Part shown: positions 63,305 through 64,000 of the stretch, in pieces | How positions within the stretch are numbered: position 1 is the stretch's first letter | Layout: each line of letters opens with the position of its first letter | Source: Paramicrobacterium chengjingii | Lineage (GTDB): Bacteria > Actinomycetota > Actinomycetes > Actinomycetales > Microbacteriaceae | Assembly: GCF_011751765.2 (NCBI RefSeq) | Contig: NZ_CP061169.1 | Location: forward strand, 2,294,001-2,358,000 | Length of the DNA: 64,000 nucleotides | Direction: 5' to 3' | Position numbers and translations under genes: made by a program | The notes under the pieces: generated by a model | Told to the model about the DNA's origin: nothing | What the model saw: the letters and a program-made list of their open reading frames with translations, nothing else | Database searches by the model: none

Positions 63305-64000
63305 ATGGGCTCAATGAACGAGAACGAATCCATCACGACGCAGCCCGCTGGTGACCTCGACGTCGTTGATGCGTGGTGGCGGGCAGCCAACTACCTGAGC
63401 GCCGGACAGATCTATCTGCAGAGCAATCCCCTGCTGCGGCATCCGCTTGAGTCGTCAGACATCAAGCCGCGCCTGCTCGGACACTGGGGCACTGCGCCGG
63501 GCCTCAATCTGACCTACGCGCATCTCAACCGCATCATCGTGCAGCGTCAGCTCGAGATGCTCTTCGTCTGCGGCCCCGGCCACGGCGGAGCTGCCATGAT
63601 GGCGAACGCCTGGCTCGACGGTTCGTACAGCGACCTCATGCCCGAGATCAGCCTCGACGCCGCAGGCCTTCAGATTCTGCTGCGCCAGTTCTCATACCCG
63701 GGCGGAGTTCCCTCGCATGCTGCGCCCGAGACACCCGGCTCTATCAATGAGGGCGGCGAGCTGGGCTACTCGCTCATGCACGCCTTTGGCGCCGCGCTCG
63801 ACAATCCTGATCTCACCGTCGCGTGTGTGATCGGCGATGGCGAAGCCGAGACCGGCCCGCTCGCGGCATCGTGGCGCGCGCACAATTACATCGACCCAGC
63901 CAAAGACGGCGCTGTCCTGCCGATTCTCCACCTCAATGGGTACAAGATCGCCAGCCCCACTCCCCTGGCGCGCATTCCCCGCGACGAGCTCATTTCGTTC
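63305..64000 (+). CDS. xfp: Phosphoketolase, N-terminal part (cut by the window)
   Basis: At least 232 residues are present, open to the right edge. The sequence matches the xylulose-5-phosphate/fructose-6-phosphate phosphoketolase family: [79 protein letters not shown] and [12 protein letters not shown]. The ThDP enzyme yields acetyl phosphate. An alternative start is Met 63314. It links to the acetate theme of the window. Confidence 0.95.
   Translation, partial: MGSMNENESITTQPAGDLDVVDAWWRAANYLSAGQIYLQSNPLLRHPLESSDIKPRLLGHWGTAPGLNLTYAHLNRIIVQRQLEMLFVCGPGHGGAAMMANAWLDGSYSDLMPEISLDAAGLQILLRQFSYPGGVPSHAAPETPGSINEGGELGYSLMHAFGAALDNPDLTVACVIGDGEAETGPLAASWRAHNYIDPAKDGAVLPILHLNGYKIASPTPLARIPRDELISF

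Overview
The window is high-GC DNA from an actinobacterium, most likely a member of the Microbacteriaceae (order Micrococcales). The evidence is a RamB-like regulator divergent from GTP-dependent PEP carboxykinase, a reduced actinobacterial Tad pilus locus between topA and acs, a PASTA-domain penicillin-binding protein followed by a metallophosphoesterase, the lysine/alanine-rich tail of TopA, and several exported proteins with an R-R-x-V...AWSxPVI signal peptide. I see no rRNA, no intact transposon, no prophage and no CRISPR array. There are two tRNA genes: Thr(CGT) at 13.6 kb and Pro(CGG) at 61.9 kb.

Layout. 0-4.5 kb: an exported protein, pckG and the divergent ramB-like regulator. 4.5-7.2 kb: a self-contained ABC exporter operon (membrane protein, winged-helix repressor, ATPase, permease) behind a strong palindromic operator. 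7.2-13.5 kb: nicotinamidase, a D-Ala-D-Ala carboxypeptidase, a Gfo/Idh/MocA oxidoreductase, an aldose epimerase and a copper P-type ATPase with a CsoR-type operator. 13.6-25 kb: tRNA-Thr, a secreted peptidase, holB, tmk, topA and the Tad genes. A Vsr-like accessory gene and a pair of 52-bp repeats separate tmk from holB. 25-35.9 kb: acs, a second Vsr-like gene, hemerythrin, an NagZ-like lipoprotein, RidA, DUF4177, PBP/PASTA, metallophosphoesterase, and a MerR regulator with its divergent membrane-protein target.

35.9-57.8 kb is a large purine (urate/allantoin) and glyoxylate catabolic region. Urate is imported by an NCS2 permease and converted by uricase, UraH and UraD to allantoin, then by AllB to allantoate. 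AllE acts on ureidoglycine. Glyoxylate is then used by two routes: Gcl, GlxR and GlxK (with Hyi) to phosphoglycerate, and malate synthase plus malic enzyme to pyruvate. An IclR-family regulator sits in the middle, and a candidate TTTC-N8-GAAA operator recurs in front of several of the transcription units. The steps from allantoate to ureidoglycine and from ureidoglycolate to glyoxylate have no obvious classical enzyme here, while two CitE/HpcH-type proteins of unknown substrate do sit in the cluster. With pckG, acs, the RamB-like regulator and a phosphoketolase at the right edge, the window is dominated by C2 (acetate/glyoxylate) metabolism.

57.8-64 kb: a membrane protein, an AbiEi antitoxin with a broken AbiEii toxin gene, a Tat-exported protein, tRNA-Pro, a truncated DUF222 protein, an unknown protein and the 5' part of a phosphoketolase gene. 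The most unusual observations are the frameshift in a homopolymer inside the signal peptide of a surface protein (52.7 kb), the decayed AbiE module, the tmk-holB insertion, the shared putative operator of the urate/glyoxylate genes, and nested inverted repeats at 28.2 kb.
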